A stretch of DNA of 64,000 nucleotides from Streptomyces sp. NBC_00572 (GCF_026341815.1 NZ_JAPENX010000002.1:496001-560000), one strand, 5' to 3'; positions 33,101 to 42,259 are shown, counted from the stretch's first letter. The notes: generated by a model not told the origin, from the sequence alone. Numbers and translations are program-made.

Positions 33101-33208
33101 AGGGCCTGCCCGACAATTGGCGTCGGATCGGGCCGGGTCGTTCGGTGCGTGCGGCGAGCGCGCGTGCCGGGCGGGCCGGCCCCGACGGGAATGGTCGGAC
33201 AGGCCTTA
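33101..33208. repeat. Second palindromic element (about 108 bp)
   Basis: The left arm starts AGGGCCTGCCCGACAATTGG and the right arm, as its reverse complement, reads TAAGGCCTGTCCGACCATTC: an imperfect inverted repeat of about 27 bp, continuing into CGTCGG on both sides. The interior (33128-33180) is a G+C-rich palindrome. There is no ORF. It directly abuts the solo end at 33065-33089. The type is a MITE or REP-like hairpin. Confidence 0.6.
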
Positions 33209-33245
33209 GGGGGACGGGACGCCGACCCGCGGGTCCGGATCGGCT

Positions 33246-33279
33246 CGACCGCCGGCGGCCGCGCCGGAACCGGCGGTCG
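33246..33279 (-). terminator. Hairpin downstream of the acyl-CoA ligase
   Basis: CGACCGCCGG (33246-33255) pairs perfectly with CCGGCGGTCG (33270-33279), a 10-bp stem with a 14-nt loop, 17 bp past the ligase stop at 33296 on the minus strand. Confidence 0.6.
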
Positions 33280-33295
33280 GTGCGCCCGGACAGCT

Positions 33296-34852
33296 CTAGA
33301 GCGGGCGGTCGTGGCCCTCCCAGTACGGGTCGCGGAGACGTCGCTTGTACAGCTTGCCGTTGGGGTCGCGGGGCATGGTCTCGACGAAGTCGACCGACTT
33401 CGGTCGTTTGAAGCCCGCGAGGCGGTCGGCGCAGTGGGTCAGGATCTCGTCGGCGAGCGCGGCGCCGGGCGTGTGGCCCTCGGCCGCCTCGACGACCGCC
33501 TTGACCTCCTCGCCCCAGTCGGCGTGCGGGATGCCGAAGGCGGCGGCGTCGGCGACGGCGGGGTGGGCGAAGAGGGCGGCCTCGATCTCGGCCGGGTAGA
33601 TGTTGACCCCACCGGAGATGATCATGTCGATCTTGCGGTCGCGGAGGAAGAGATAGCCGTCCTCGTCGAGGACCCCGAGGTCCCCGACGGTGAAGAAGTC
33701 GCCGATGCGGTTCTTCGCGGTCTTCGCCTCGTCCTTGTGGTACTGGAAACCACCGGTGTTCATCTTCAGGTAGACGGTGCCGAGTTCACCGGGCGGCAGC
33801 CGCACCCCGTCGTCGTCGAAGACGGCGAGTTCGCTGATGGGCCAGGCCCTGCCGACCGTCCCGGGCTTCTTCAGCCACTCCTCGGCGGTCGCGAACGCAC
33901 CGCCGCCCTCGCTGGCCGCGTAGTACTCCTCGACGCACCGCCCCCACCAGTCGATCATCGCCCGCTTGACGTGCTCGGGGCAGGGTGCGGCGCCGTGGAT
34001 CGCGTGGCGCATGGAGGATACGTCGTACCGGTCCCGCACCTCCTGGGGCAGCGAGAGCAGCCGGTGGAACTGGGTGGGAACCATGTGGGTGTGGGTGCAG
34101 TCGTACCGGTCGATCAGGCGGAGCATCTCCTCCGGTGCCCATCGGTCCATCAGGACCAGCGGGTGCCCGAGGTGCAGGGCGGCGGCGGCGAACTGGAGCA
34201 CGGCCGTGTGGTAGAGCGGCGAGCAGACGAGGTGGACGTTCCCGTCGGCGGGCCGGATGCCGAAGATGCCGAGGAAGCCGCCGAGATGGGTCTCCTCGGG
34301 AAGCTTTCCGGGGAGCGGGCGGCGGATGCCGCGGGGACGTCCGGTGGTGCCGGAGGTGTAGTTCATGACCCAGCCGAGGGTCCGCTCGGCGGGCGCGGAC
34401 CCGTCCTGGCCTTCGAGCAGCTCGGCGTACGGGCGGAAGCCGGGGATCGTACCGACGGCATACCGGTGGGTGGCCGCGAGTCCGGCCTCGTCGGCGGCGA
34501 GCGTCACCGCTTCGGCGAAGCGTTCGTGGGCGATGAGGACCTTGGCGCCGGAGTCGGCGACGATCCAGGCGATCTCGGGGCCGACGAAGTGGTGGTTGAC
34601 GGGGACGAGGTAGAACCCGGCCTGGGTGGCGGCCAGATGGGCGGTGAAGAACTCGGGGCCGTTGGGGAGGACGACGGCGAAGGCGTCGCCGCGTTCGAGA
34701 CCGGCGGCGCGCAGCCCGTGGACCAGCCGGTTGGCCTCGGTGTGCAGCCGGCCGGCGGTCCACTCCTCGCCGTCGGGCGCGACCAGGACCGTACGGCCGG
34801 GGTCGGCGGCGGCCTGGGACCAGAATCCGGTGGCTGTGGCTGACTGGCTCAT
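33296..34852 (-). CDS. AMP-forming acyl-CoA synthetase coupled to nitronate monooxygenase
   Basis: 518 residues from ATG 34852 (MSQSATATGFWSQAAADPGR). Motifs: NYTSGTTGRPRGIRRPLPGK, YYAASEGGGAFATAEEW, GDLGVLDEDGYLFLRDRKID, and DPNGKLYKRRLRDPYW with the C-terminal Lys. Its ATG overlaps the stop of the upstream monooxygenase in ATGA, so the two are translationally coupled. It activates an acid, type unknown; pairing with the monooxygenase and sharing the operator of the 12.6-kb acyl-CoA locus point to one catabolic regulon. Mycobacterial FadD3/FadD17-like ligases are similar in length and motif. Confidence 0.9.
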   Translation of the reverse strand: MSQSATATGFWSQAAADPGRTVLVAPDGEEWTAGRLHTEANRLVHGLRAAGLERGDAFAVVLPNGPEFFTAHLAATQAGFYLVPVNHHFVGPEIAWIVADSGAKVLIAHERFAEAVTLAADEAGLAATHRYAVGTIPGFRPYAELLEGQDGSAPAERTLGWVMNYTSGTTGRPRGIRRPLPGKLPEETHLGGFLGIFGIRPADGNVHLVCSPLYHTAVLQFAAAALHLGHPLVLMDRWAPEEMLRLIDRYDCTHTHMVPTQFHRLLSLPQEVRDRYDVSSMRHAIHGAAPCPEHVKRAMIDWWGRCVEEYYAASEGGGAFATAEEWLKKPGTVGRAWPISELAVFDDDGVRLPPGELGTVYLKMNTGGFQYHKDEAKTAKNRIGDFFTVGDLGVLDEDGYLFLRDRKIDMIISGGVNIYPAEIEAALFAHPAVADAAAFGIPHADWGEEVKAVVEAAEGHTPGAALADEILTHCADRLAGFKRPKSVDFVETMPRDPNGKLYKRRLRDPYWEGHDRPL

Positions 34853-35958
34853 GCCTCGCTCCGTCCGGCGATGCGGTTGATGCGGTCGACGGCCTTCTCG
34901 AAGCCGCGGGTGAGCTCGTCGACGACCTGCTGGACGCTGCGCTCCGCGTTCATCCGGCCGACGATCTGCCCCACGGGGGTGCCGAGCAGCGGTTCGACCT
35001 CGTGCCGCTGGATACGGGAGACGGCCTCGGCGACCAGAAGTCCCTGGAGCGGCATGGGGAGCGGGCCCGGTCCCGCCGGGTCGTCCCAGGCGTCCGTCCA
35101 CTCGGTGCGGAGCTGCCGGGCGGGCTTGCCGGTCAGGGCACGGGAGCGGACGGTGTCGCCGGAACCGGCGGCGAGCAGCTTGGCGGTGAGGGCGCGGGAG
35201 TGCAGTTCGGCCTCGGTGGTGGTGAGCCAGATCGAGCCGAGCCAGACGCCCTGGGCGCCGAGGGCGAGTCCGGCGGCGATCTGCTCCCCGCTGCCGATGC
35301 CGCCCGCGGCGAGCACGGGCAGCGGGGACACGGCGTCCACGACCTCGGGAGTGAGGACCATCGAGGCGATCTCGCCGGTGTGGCCGCCGGCCTCGTACCC
35401 CTGGGCGACGACGATGTCGATCCCGGCGTCGGCGTGGTGGCGGGCGTGCCTGGCGCTGCCGGCGAGTGCGGCGACGAGGACGCCGTGGTCGTGGGCACGG
35501 GCGACGACGTCCGGGGGCGGTGATCCGAGGGCGTTGGCCAGGAGTTTGATCGGGTAGTCGAAGGCCACGTCGAGCTGGTTGCGGGCGACCTGCTCCATCC
35601 AGCCGGTGATGCGCCAGCCGGAGGCCTCGCCCTCGGCGAGTTCGGGCACGCCGTGCTTGGCGAGGGTGGCCCGGACGAACGCCCGGTGCTCCTCCGGAAT
35701 CATCGCCTCGACCTCGGCCTCGGTCACCCCCTCGACCTTCTTCGCGGGCATCACGACGTCGAGGCCGTAGGGCAGGCCGTCGGTGTGCGCCTGCATCCAG
35801 TCGAGGTCGCGGGCGAGTTCGTCGGGGTCGGTGTAGCGGACCGCGCCGAGGACTCCGAATCCGCCGGCTCTGGTGAGTGCGGCGGCCACCGCGGGGAAGG
35901 GCGTGAAGCCGAAGATGGCGTGCTCGATCCCCAGTGTGCGACTCAGCTCCGTCTTCAT
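34849..35958 (-). CDS. Nitronate monooxygenase / 2-nitropropane dioxygenase-family flavoprotein
   Basis: 369 residues from ATG 35958 (MKTELSRTLGIEHAIFGFTPFPAVAAALTRAGGFG). TIM-barrel FMN enzyme: GGFGVLGAVRYTDPDELARDL at the N-terminus, DIVVAQGYEAGGHTGEIASM with the conserved His, PVLAAGGIGSGEQIAAGLALGAQGVWLGSIW as phosphate-binding end. Many members labelled nitronate monooxygenases actually reduce or oxidise acyl-CoA-type or quinone substrates, so with a coupled acyl-CoA ligase the nitronate role is not certain. A palindrome like that at 12639 lies 41 bp upstream of the start. Confidence 0.88.
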   Translation of the reverse strand: MKTELSRTLGIEHAIFGFTPFPAVAAALTRAGGFGVLGAVRYTDPDELARDLDWMQAHTDGLPYGLDVVMPAKKVEGVTEAEVEAMIPEEHRAFVRATLAKHGVPELAEGEASGWRITGWMEQVARNQLDVAFDYPIKLLANALGSPPPDVVARAHDHGVLVAALAGSARHARHHADAGIDIVVAQGYEAGGHTGEIASMVLTPEVVDAVSPLPVLAAGGIGSGEQIAAGLALGAQGVWLGSIWLTTTEAELHSRALTAKLLAAGSGDTVRSRALTGKPARQLRTEWTDAWDDPAGPGPLPMPLQGLLVAEAVSRIQRHEVEPLLGTPVGQIVGRMNAERSVQQVVDELTRGFEKAVDRINRIAGRSEA

Positions 35959-35998
35959 GGGCGGCAGGATGCCGCAGCGGCGCGCCGGAGGGAAGAGG

Positions 35999-36024
35999 TT
36001 TTCTGATGCATCGTCAGATTCTTT
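35999..36024. promoter_or_regulatory. Second copy of the acyl-CoA operator, upstream of the nitronate monooxygenase operon
   Basis: TTTTCTGA-N6-GTCAGATTCTT, identical to the 12639-12664 site outside the central six bases (20 of 26 positions in total). Half-sites TCTGA/TCAGA, centre TGCATC. It lies between the divergent monooxygenase (start 35958) and Tat serine hydrolase (start 36110). Confidence 0.75.
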
Positions 36025-36109
36025 GCTCGAAGGGCACGGGGAGTACACCGGGAAGCACCCGCACCGCCTGTCGACGTTTCGTTCGCGGCGACCGTGGGAG
36101 AGGGTGGGC

Positions 36110-37924
36110 ATGACGGAGGACATGACGAGAGGTCAGGGCGGGCTGAGCCGTCGCGCTTTCGGCGGCGGGGTGCTCGCCCTGGGAGGTGCGCTGATGATCG
36201 GTACGGTGCCGGGGGCCGCGGCAGCCCCGGATCCCGGGTCCGGGAGCCGCGGCGGGAACGGGGGCGGGGCCGGCGCGGCCGCGCGGCGGACCACGTTGCG
36301 GCACGGATCGGCCGAGCGGGCGGGGCTGCTCGCCGGGCACCTGGACCGGCTCGTCACGGAGGCCGAGGCCTTCCTCGCGCCCTCCCCCACCCACCCCTGG
36401 TACGCGGGGGCCGTGCTACTCGCCGGGCGGGGCGGGACGGTGGCTCTGCACCGGCCGATCGGCATGGCGGTGCGGTACGCGGCGTACGACGAGAAGACCG
36501 ACTCCGGGGTGGAGCTGCCACCGCACGAGCAGGTCCCGATGGCCGAGGACACCGTCTTCGACCTGGCGTCGGTCTCCAAGCTCTTCACCTCGATCCTCGC
36601 CGTGCAGCAGATCGAGCGCGGGAACCTCGGCCTGGAAGCGAAGGTCACCGCGTACCTGCCGGAGTTCGGCGGCGGCGGGAAGCAGGACGTCACGGTCCGT
36701 CAGCTGCTCACCCACACCTCCGGGTTCCGGTCCTGGATCCCGCTGTACAAGGAGCCGACGCGGGAGGGGAAGCTGCGGCTGATCTGGAACGAGGTGCCGT
36801 CGAACCCACCGGGCTCGACATACCTCTACTCGGATCTGAATCTGATCGCGCTTCAGCTGATCCTGGAGGAGATCACCGGTCTCGGTCTGGATGTCCTGCT
36901 CCACGACGAGATCACTGCTCCGCTCGGGATGCACCGCACTCGTTTCAATCCCCCGCTCTCCTGGCTGCCGGACGTCGCCGCCACCGAGGACGCCCGGCCC
37001 CCGTGGTCCGGCCTCGACCGGGGCATGGTCCGGGGCGAGGTCCACGACGAGAACGCCCACAGCCTGGGCGGGGTCGCGGGCCACGCCGGGATCTTCTCCC
37101 GCGCCTGGGACCTCGCGATCCTCGCCCGCACCCTGCTCAACGGCGGGGCGTACGGTCAGGCCCGCATCCTCTCCCCCGCCTCGGTGGAGCTGATGTTCAC
37201 CGACTTCAACACGGCCTTCCCCGGCGACGAGCACGGGCTCGGCTTCGAGCTCTACCAGCACTGGTACATGGGCGCGATGGCCACGCCCCGGACCGCCGGG
37301 CACACCGGCTTCACCGGCACCAGTCTCGTCCTCGACCCGACGACCGACGCGTTCCTGATCGTCCTGGGCAACTCGGTGCACCCGGTGCGCACCTGGCGCT
37401 CGGGTTCGGCTCCCCGGGTCGCCACCGCGAACGAGCTGGCCAGGGCAGTGCCCGTACGACCGGCCCGGGGCCGTACGGCTTGGTTCTCCGGCATGGCGAG
37501 CGCCACGACGGCCACCCTGACGCTCCCTCACGTGACGGGCGCCGCCCGCCTGGAGTGCGCGCTGTGGTGGGATACCGAGCCGGGCGCCGACCGGGTCGCC
37601 CTGGAGACCTCGGCCGACGGCGGCACGACCTGGCGACCCCTTCCCTTCGCCACCGACGGCACCACCGACGCCGCCACCGAGCACCCGACGGGCACGGTCG
37701 GCGGCTGGTCCGGCCGCGTCTGGCGCACCGTGTCCGCGCCGCTGCCCGGGCCGGACGCGCTCCTGCGCTGGCGGTACACCACGGACCAGCGGTACGTGGG
37801 ACGCGGCGCGTACGTGGACGGGCTGCGGCTCCTCGACGGAGCGGGGCGCCCGGTGTTCGACGAGGCACGGCCGGTGGACGGCGCCCGGATCGAGGCCAAC
37901 GGCTGGGCCAGGTCGGCCGATTGA
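36110..37924 (+). CDS. Tat-exported serine hydrolase (beta-lactamase family) with C-terminal beta-rich domain
   Basis: 604 residues from ATG 36110. Tat signal: LSRRAFGGGVLALGGALMIG with the twin Arg. Catalytic domain about 60-430: S-x-x-K in FDLASVSKLFTSILAVQQI, the Tyr motif YLYSDLNLIALQL, and GHTGFTGTSLVLDP as the third box. The C-terminal part (about 450-604) looks like a beta-sandwich accessory domain (ECALWWDTEPGADRVALETS, WSGRVWRTVSAPLPG, ARIEANGW), similar to those that bind carbohydrate or cell wall. The enzyme is likely an extracellular esterase, D-peptidase or amidase. It shares the 35999-36024 operator with the monooxygenase operon. Confidence 0.9.
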   Translation: MTEDMTRGQGGLSRRAFGGGVLALGGALMIGTVPGAAAAPDPGSGSRGGNGGGAGAAARRTTLRHGSAERAGLLAGHLDRLVTEAEAFLAPSPTHPWYAGAVLLAGRGGTVALHRPIGMAVRYAAYDEKTDSGVELPPHEQVPMAEDTVFDLASVSKLFTSILAVQQIERGNLGLEAKVTAYLPEFGGGGKQDVTVRQLLTHTSGFRSWIPLYKEPTREGKLRLIWNEVPSNPPGSTYLYSDLNLIALQLILEEITGLGLDVLLHDEITAPLGMHRTRFNPPLSWLPDVAATEDARPPWSGLDRGMVRGEVHDENAHSLGGVAGHAGIFSRAWDLAILARTLLNGGAYGQARILSPASVELMFTDFNTAFPGDEHGLGFELYQHWYMGAMATPRTAGHTGFTGTSLVLDPTTDAFLIVLGNSVHPVRTWRSGSAPRVATANELARAVPVRPARGRTAWFSGMASATTATLTLPHVTGAARLECALWWDTEPGADRVALETSADGGTTWRPLPFATDGTTDAATEHPTGTVGGWSGRVWRTVSAPLPGPDALLRWRYTTDQRYVGRGAYVDGLRLLDGAGRPVFDEARPVDGARIEANGWARSAD

Positions 37925-37959
37925 GCCCGACCCGTCCAGCCGACCGAGGGCTCGGGTGC

Positions 37960-38745
37960 TCAGGCCGCCTCCGCGTACAGCTCCTCGATCAGCCGGGCGA
38001 TGTGCTCCGGCTCCCTCAGCGTCGGGTAGTGGTCGGAGGCGGCCAGCCGGACGAGGCGGCAGCCCGGGATGCGTGCGGCCATCTCCTCGTTGCAGCGCAC
38101 GACCTCCGGCCGGTCCAGCTCGCCCAGCGCGAGCAGGGTCGGCGCGGAGATCTCGCCGAGCCGGTCGAAGGCGGGCGGGCCGGTGAGCTGGTGGCCGATG
38201 TTGCTGAACCAGGCGGGGAGCACGGCCCGGCAGAGGGCGGCCGCGACCGGGTCGGACTCGGGGGTGCCTCCGCCGGCCTTCGCCCACGAGCGGAGGCCGA
38301 GCCGGACGATGCCGTCCATGTCGCCGGCCGTGGCCAGCGGTTCGAGACGCTCGAAGAACTCGCCCGAGGCAAGCCCGTCGTAACCGGTGACCCCGGGAAC
38401 GAGGAGGGCGAGGCCCGCCACCCGCTCGGGCGACTCCAGGGCGAAGTCGACCGAAGTGGCCCCGCCCATGCTGGAGCCCACCAGGACCGCCCGCTCGATC
38501 TCGAAACGATCGAGGATCTCCGCCAGATCGCGGACCGGGGAGTACGCGGCGGTGGGCGCGGGTGAGCGTCCGTAGCCGCGCACGTCGTAGCGGATCACCC
38601 GGTGCCGTGCGACGAGCGCCGGCAGGACCGGGTCCCACACCGCGGAGTCGCCGACGCCGGGATGGAGCAGGACCAGTGGCAGGCCGTCCCCGCCCGCGTC
38701 GTCCGCCCAGACTTCACCGTGACTGACAGGCACCATGGTTTCCAC
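37960..38745 (-). CDS. Alpha/beta-hydrolase
   Basis: 261 residues. HG oxyanion region VLLHPGVGDSAVWDPVLPAL, then YDVRGYGRSPAPT, nucleophile elbow LVGSSMGGATSVDFALESPE (Gly-x-Ser-x-Gly as G-S-S-M-G), acid Asp in GELDRPEVV and His in ASDHYPTLREPEH. It is a small soluble hydrolase of the 3-oxoadipate enol-lactonase/esterase-like group; substrate unknown. It lies 36 bp past the Tat hydrolase stop and is convergent with it, and is followed upstream by a LysR gene on the same strand. Confidence 0.87.
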   Translation of the reverse strand: METMVPVSHGEVWADDAGGDGLPLVLLHPGVGDSAVWDPVLPALVARHRVIRYDVRGYGRSPAPTAAYSPVRDLAEILDRFEIERAVLVGSSMGGATSVDFALESPERVAGLALLVPGVTGYDGLASGEFFERLEPLATAGDMDGIVRLGLRSWAKAGGGTPESDPVAAALCRAVLPAWFSNIGHQLTGPPAFDRLGEISAPTLLALGELDRPEVVRCNEEMAARIPGCRLVRLAASDHYPTLREPEHIARLIEELYAEAA

Positions 38746-38814
38746 GGTCGCCAGTCTGGTGGGGCGTACGGGGCTCCGCCAGCGCCCGAACGGTGTTTGG
38801 CCGACACCGCGCCC

Positions 38815-39723
38815 TCAGGCGCCGGAATCCGACGCCACGCGCAGGGCGGTCAGTACCGGGCTGATCAGCGGGTGGTCCTCCGCGCCTCGGCGGACGGCGG
38901 CGAAGACCCTACGGGTCGGGGCGACGCCCTCGATGGGGCGGACCTCCACGCCGGTGAGTTCCATGCCGCGCAGGGCCGAGCGCGGTACGAGTGCCACGCC
39001 GGCGGAGGCGGCCGCGAGGGCGACGACGGCGCGGAAGTCGTCGGAGGAGTGCTCGGGGTTCAGCGTGAACCCGGCGTACTCGCAGGCCAGGACGGTCACG
39101 TCATGGCAGGGGTTGCCGGCGGACTGGCCGATCCAGGCGTCCTTCGCGAGGTCGCCGAGCGCGACCCGCTCGCCGGTCGCCAGCGGGTGGCCGGGCGGCA
39201 GCACCGCGTCGAAGGGCTCCGCGTAGAGCGGGACGCGGGTGAGGCGGGCGTCGTCCTCGCCCGGAGCGCCCCGGTACTCGACGGCGACGGCCACGTCGAC
39301 CTGCCGGTCGAGGACCATGAGCAGGCTCTCGTCGCCCTCGGCGTCGCGCACGCGGACCCGGATGCCGGGGGCGGAGTCGGCCAGTGCCCTGATGGCCGGG
39401 GCCACCACGAGGCCGATGCCGGTGGCGAAGGCGGCGACCGTGACCGTACCGGCCTCGCCGGAGCTGTAGGCGGCGAGTTCGGACTCGGCGCGCTCCAGCT
39501 GGGCGAGGACGGCGTTGGCGTGGCTGAGCAGGATCTCGCCGGCCGGGGTGAGGCGCGCGCCCCGGGCGCTGCGGTCCACCAGGCGGTGGCCGGTCTCCTG
39601 CTCCAGGGCGGCGAGCTGCTGGGAGACGGCGGAGGGGGTGAGATAGAGCGCGGCGGCCGCCGCCGTGACCGTGCGGTGGTCGGCCACCGCACGGAGGATG
39701 TGCAACCGCCGCGCTTCGATCAT
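38815..39723 (-). CDS. LysR-family transcriptional regulator
   Basis: 302 residues. N-terminal HTH: RRLHILRAVADHRTVTAAAAALYLTPSAVSQQLAALEQETGHRLVDR (quoted as LHILRAVADHRTV and TPSAVSQQLAALE), then a type 2 periplasmic-binding-like effector domain (TVTVAAFATGIGLVVAPAIRALADSAPGIR). The effector is unknown. It is transcribed in the same direction as the alpha/beta-hydrolase downstream and kbl upstream, not divergently, so its target is not obvious; the 70-bp gap to the hydrolase at least allows control of that gene. Confidence 0.9.
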   Translation of the reverse strand: MIEARRLHILRAVADHRTVTAAAAALYLTPSAVSQQLAALEQETGHRLVDRSARGARLTPAGEILLSHANAVLAQLERAESELAAYSSGEAGTVTVAAFATGIGLVVAPAIRALADSAPGIRVRVRDAEGDESLLMVLDRQVDVAVAVEYRGAPGEDDARLTRVPLYAEPFDAVLPPGHPLATGERVALGDLAKDAWIGQSAGNPCHDVTVLACEYAGFTLNPEHSSDDFRAVVALAAASAGVALVPRSALRGMELTGVEVRPIEGVAPTRRVFAAVRRGAEDHPLISPVLTALRVASDSGA

Positions 39724-39760
39724 GCCCCTAGTCTCGCAGGCCGGGGGGCCCGCTCCCGCC

Positions 39761-40960
39761 TCAGCCCCGCAGGGCCGCGCGGGCGTCGACGAAGGCGTCG
39801 ACGGCCCGGTTCACGTCCTCCGTGGAGTGGGCGGCGGAGAGCTGGACACGGATGCGGGCCTTGCCCTGCGGCACGACCGGGTACGAGAAGCCGATCACGT
39901 ACACCCCGCGCTCCAGGAGCAGCTCGGCCATGCGGCCGGCCTCGGACGCGTCGCCGATCATGACGGGGGCGATGGCGTGGTCGCCGGGGAGGATGTCGAA
40001 GCCCTCCGCCGTCATCCGGGTCCGGAACAGCTCGGTGTTGGCGCGCAGCCGGTCGCGGAGGTCACCGGCGGACTCCAGCAGGTCGAGGACCTTGAGGGAG
40101 GCGGCGGCGATCACCGGGGCGAGGGTGTTCGAGAAGAGGTACGGGCGGGAGCGCTGGCGCAGCAGGGCGACGATCTCGGCGCGGGCGGCGACGTAACCGC
40201 CGGAGGCACCGCCGAGGGCCTTGCCGAGGGTGCCGGTGATGATGTCGACGCGGTCCATGACGCCGTGCAGCTCGGGGGTGCCGCGGCCGCCGGGGCCGAC
40301 GAAGCCGACGGCGTGCGAGTCGTCGACCATGACCATGGCGTCGTAGCGCTCGGCCAGGTCGCAGATCTCCCCGAGCGGGGCAACGTAGCCGTCCATGGAG
40401 AAGACGCCGTCGGTGACGATGAGCTTGCGCCGGGCGCCGCCCTCCGTGGCCTCCTTGAGCTGCTGCTCCAGGTCGGCCATGTCGCGGTTGGCGTAGCGGA
40501 AGCGGCGGGCCTTGGAGAGGCGGATGCCGTCGATGATCGAGGCGTGGTTGAGGGCGTCGGAGATGACGGCGTCCTCGGGGCCGAGGATCGTCTCGAAGAC
40601 TCCGCCGTTGGCGTCGAAGCAGGAGGAGTAGAGGATCGTGTCCTCCTGGCCGAGGAAGGACGAGAGGCGCGCCTCAAGCTCCTTGTGCACCTCCTGCGTG
40701 CCGCAGATGAAGCGGACGGACGCCATGCCGTAGCCCCAGCGGTCGAGCGCCTCGTGGGCGGCGGCGATCACCTCGGGGTGGTCGGCGAGGCCGAGGTAGT
40801 TGTTGGCGCAGAAGTTGAGCACCTCGCCGGGGCGGCCGCCCGAGGTGACGGCGACGGTGGCCGACTGGGGGGTGCCGATGACCCGCTCGGGCTTGTGGAG
40901 CCCGGCCTGCCGGATCTCTTCGAGGGTGGCACGGATGTCGTCGCGTACGGAATCGAACAT
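39761..40960 (-). CDS. kbl: Glycine C-acetyltransferase (2-amino-3-ketobutyrate CoA ligase)
   Basis: 399 residues, the usual length. PLP-dependent alpha-oxoamine synthase: FCANNYLGLADHPEVIAAAH, SCFDANGGVFETILGPEDAV, DDSHAVGFVGPGGRGTPE, and the PLP-binding Lys in TGTLGKALGGASGGYVAA. It cleaves 2-amino-3-oxobutyrate with CoA to glycine and acetyl-CoA. The start lies 3 bp after the stop of tdh, so both are one transcript completing the two-step threonine-to-glycine pathway. Confidence 0.95.
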   Translation of the reverse strand: MFDSVRDDIRATLEEIRQAGLHKPERVIGTPQSATVAVTSGGRPGEVLNFCANNYLGLADHPEVIAAAHEALDRWGYGMASVRFICGTQEVHKELEARLSSFLGQEDTILYSSCFDANGGVFETILGPEDAVISDALNHASIIDGIRLSKARRFRYANRDMADLEQQLKEATEGGARRKLIVTDGVFSMDGYVAPLGEICDLAERYDAMVMVDDSHAVGFVGPGGRGTPELHGVMDRVDIITGTLGKALGGASGGYVAARAEIVALLRQRSRPYLFSNTLAPVIAAASLKVLDLLESAGDLRDRLRANTELFRTRMTAEGFDILPGDHAIAPVMIGDASEAGRMAELLLERGVYVIGFSYPVVPQGKARIRVQLSAAHSTEDVNRAVDAFVDARAALRG

Positions 40961-40963
40961 GGG

Positions 40964-41998
40964 TCAGGCTCCCGCAGTCCAGTCGAGGATGATCTTGCCG
41001 CTCTTGCCGGAGGCCGCGTCGTCGAAGGCGGCCTCGAAGTCGGTGTACGCGTAGCGTCCGGTGACGACGGGCGAGAGGTCGAGTCCGCCCTCCAGGAGCA
41101 CCGACATCGCGTACCAGGTCTCGAACATCTCGCGGCCGTAGATGCCCTTGATCGTGATCATGGAGGTGACGATCTTCGCCCAGTCCACGGCGAAGTCCTC
41201 GCTGGGCAGGCCCAGCATGGCGATCTTGCCGCCGTGGGTCATGTTGGCGACCATGTCGCGCATCGCGCGCGGGTTGCCGGACATCTCCAGGCCGACGTCG
41301 AAGCCCTCCTTGAGCCCGAGGGTGCGCTGGCCGTCGGCGATGGTGTGCTCGGCGACGTTGAGGGCGAGGGTGACGCCCGTCTTGCGCGCCAGGGCGAGGC
41401 GCTCCTCGCTGACGTCGGTGATCATGACGCTGCGGGCGCCGGCGTGCCTGGCGACGGCGGCGGCCATGATGCCGATCGGGCCCGCGCCGGTGACGAGGAC
41501 GTCCTCGCCGACGAGCGGGAAGGACAGCGCGGTGTGCACGGCGTTGCCGAAGGGGTCGAAGATCGCGGCGATGTCGAGGTCGACGGGGACGCGGTGCACC
41601 CACACGTTGGACGCGGGCAGCGCCACGTACTCGGCGAACGCGCCGTCCCGGCCGACGCCGAGGCCGATGGTGGCGCGGCAGAGGTGGCGGCGGCCGGCCA
41701 GACAGTTGCGGCACTTGCCGCAGACGAGGTGGCCCTCTCCGCTGACCAGGTCGCCGACGTTGATGTCGGCGACGTCACGGCCGACGGAGACGACCTCGCC
41801 GACGAACTCGTGGCCGACGGTCAGGGGCGTGGTGATCGTCTTCTGCGCCCAGCCGTCCCAGGAGCGGATGTGCAGGTCGGTGCCGCAGATACCGGTCCGC
41901 TTGACCTTGATGAGCACGTCTCCGGGGCCGGTCTCCGGCTCGGGCACGTCCGTGAGCCAGAGTCCCGGCTCCGCCTTCAGCTTGACCAACGCCTTCAA
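40964..41998 (-). CDS. tdh: L-threonine 3-dehydrogenase
   Basis: 344 residues from TTG 41998 (LKALVKLKAEPGLWLTDVPEPETGPGDVLI); a GTG at 42004 is the alternative, but GGGAG is only 2 nt from that and 8 nt from the TTG. Medium-chain zinc dehydrogenase: catalytic Cys in GICGTDLHIRSWDGW, GHEFVGEVVSVG, structural zinc CGKCRNCLAGRRHLC, Rossmann VTGAGPIGIMAAAVARHAGA. It oxidises threonine with NAD+ to 2-amino-3-oxobutyrate, which kbl uses. A palindrome lies 71 bp upstream. Confidence 0.95.
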   Translation of the reverse strand: MKALVKLKAEPGLWLTDVPEPETGPGDVLIKVKRTGICGTDLHIRSWDGWAQKTITTPLTVGHEFVGEVVSVGRDVADINVGDLVSGEGHLVCGKCRNCLAGRRHLCRATIGLGVGRDGAFAEYVALPASNVWVHRVPVDLDIAAIFDPFGNAVHTALSFPLVGEDVLVTGAGPIGIMAAAVARHAGARSVMITDVSEERLALARKTGVTLALNVAEHTIADGQRTLGLKEGFDVGLEMSGNPRAMRDMVANMTHGGKIAMLGLPSEDFAVDWAKIVTSMITIKGIYGREMFETWYAMSVLLEGGLDLSPVVTGRYAYTDFEAAFDDAASGKSGKIILDWTAGA

Positions 41999-42068
41999 TG
42001 CCACGGCTCCCGACGTGCGTGTCCTGTGATGTGCGGGGTACGGGCACGACTGCGCGCCCAAGATCCCT

Positions 42069-42083
42069 GGAAGAGAATCTTCC
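42069..42083. promoter_or_regulatory. Palindrome upstream of tdh-kbl
   Basis: GGAAGA-GAA-TCTTCC, perfect 6-bp arms with a 3-bp centre, 71 bp before the tdh start. It could be an operator of the threonine catabolic operon or, less likely, a small hairpin. The remaining DNA to 42259 shows no gene. Confidence 0.5.
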
Positions 42084-42259
42084 GTACGGAGCGCTCGCGG
42101 TCCATCGAGGATTTCTTAAGCGCGCTCGCAGATCAGCTTCACACCACAGGCGGGGGCGGAGCGAGGTCAACGCGGCCGAACGGAGAGGCCACCATCGGGG
42201 AGGGCCGCCCGGGAGAACGCGATGACGTCCCGTGTCGGGCGGCCCGTGCCGGAGTCCTG

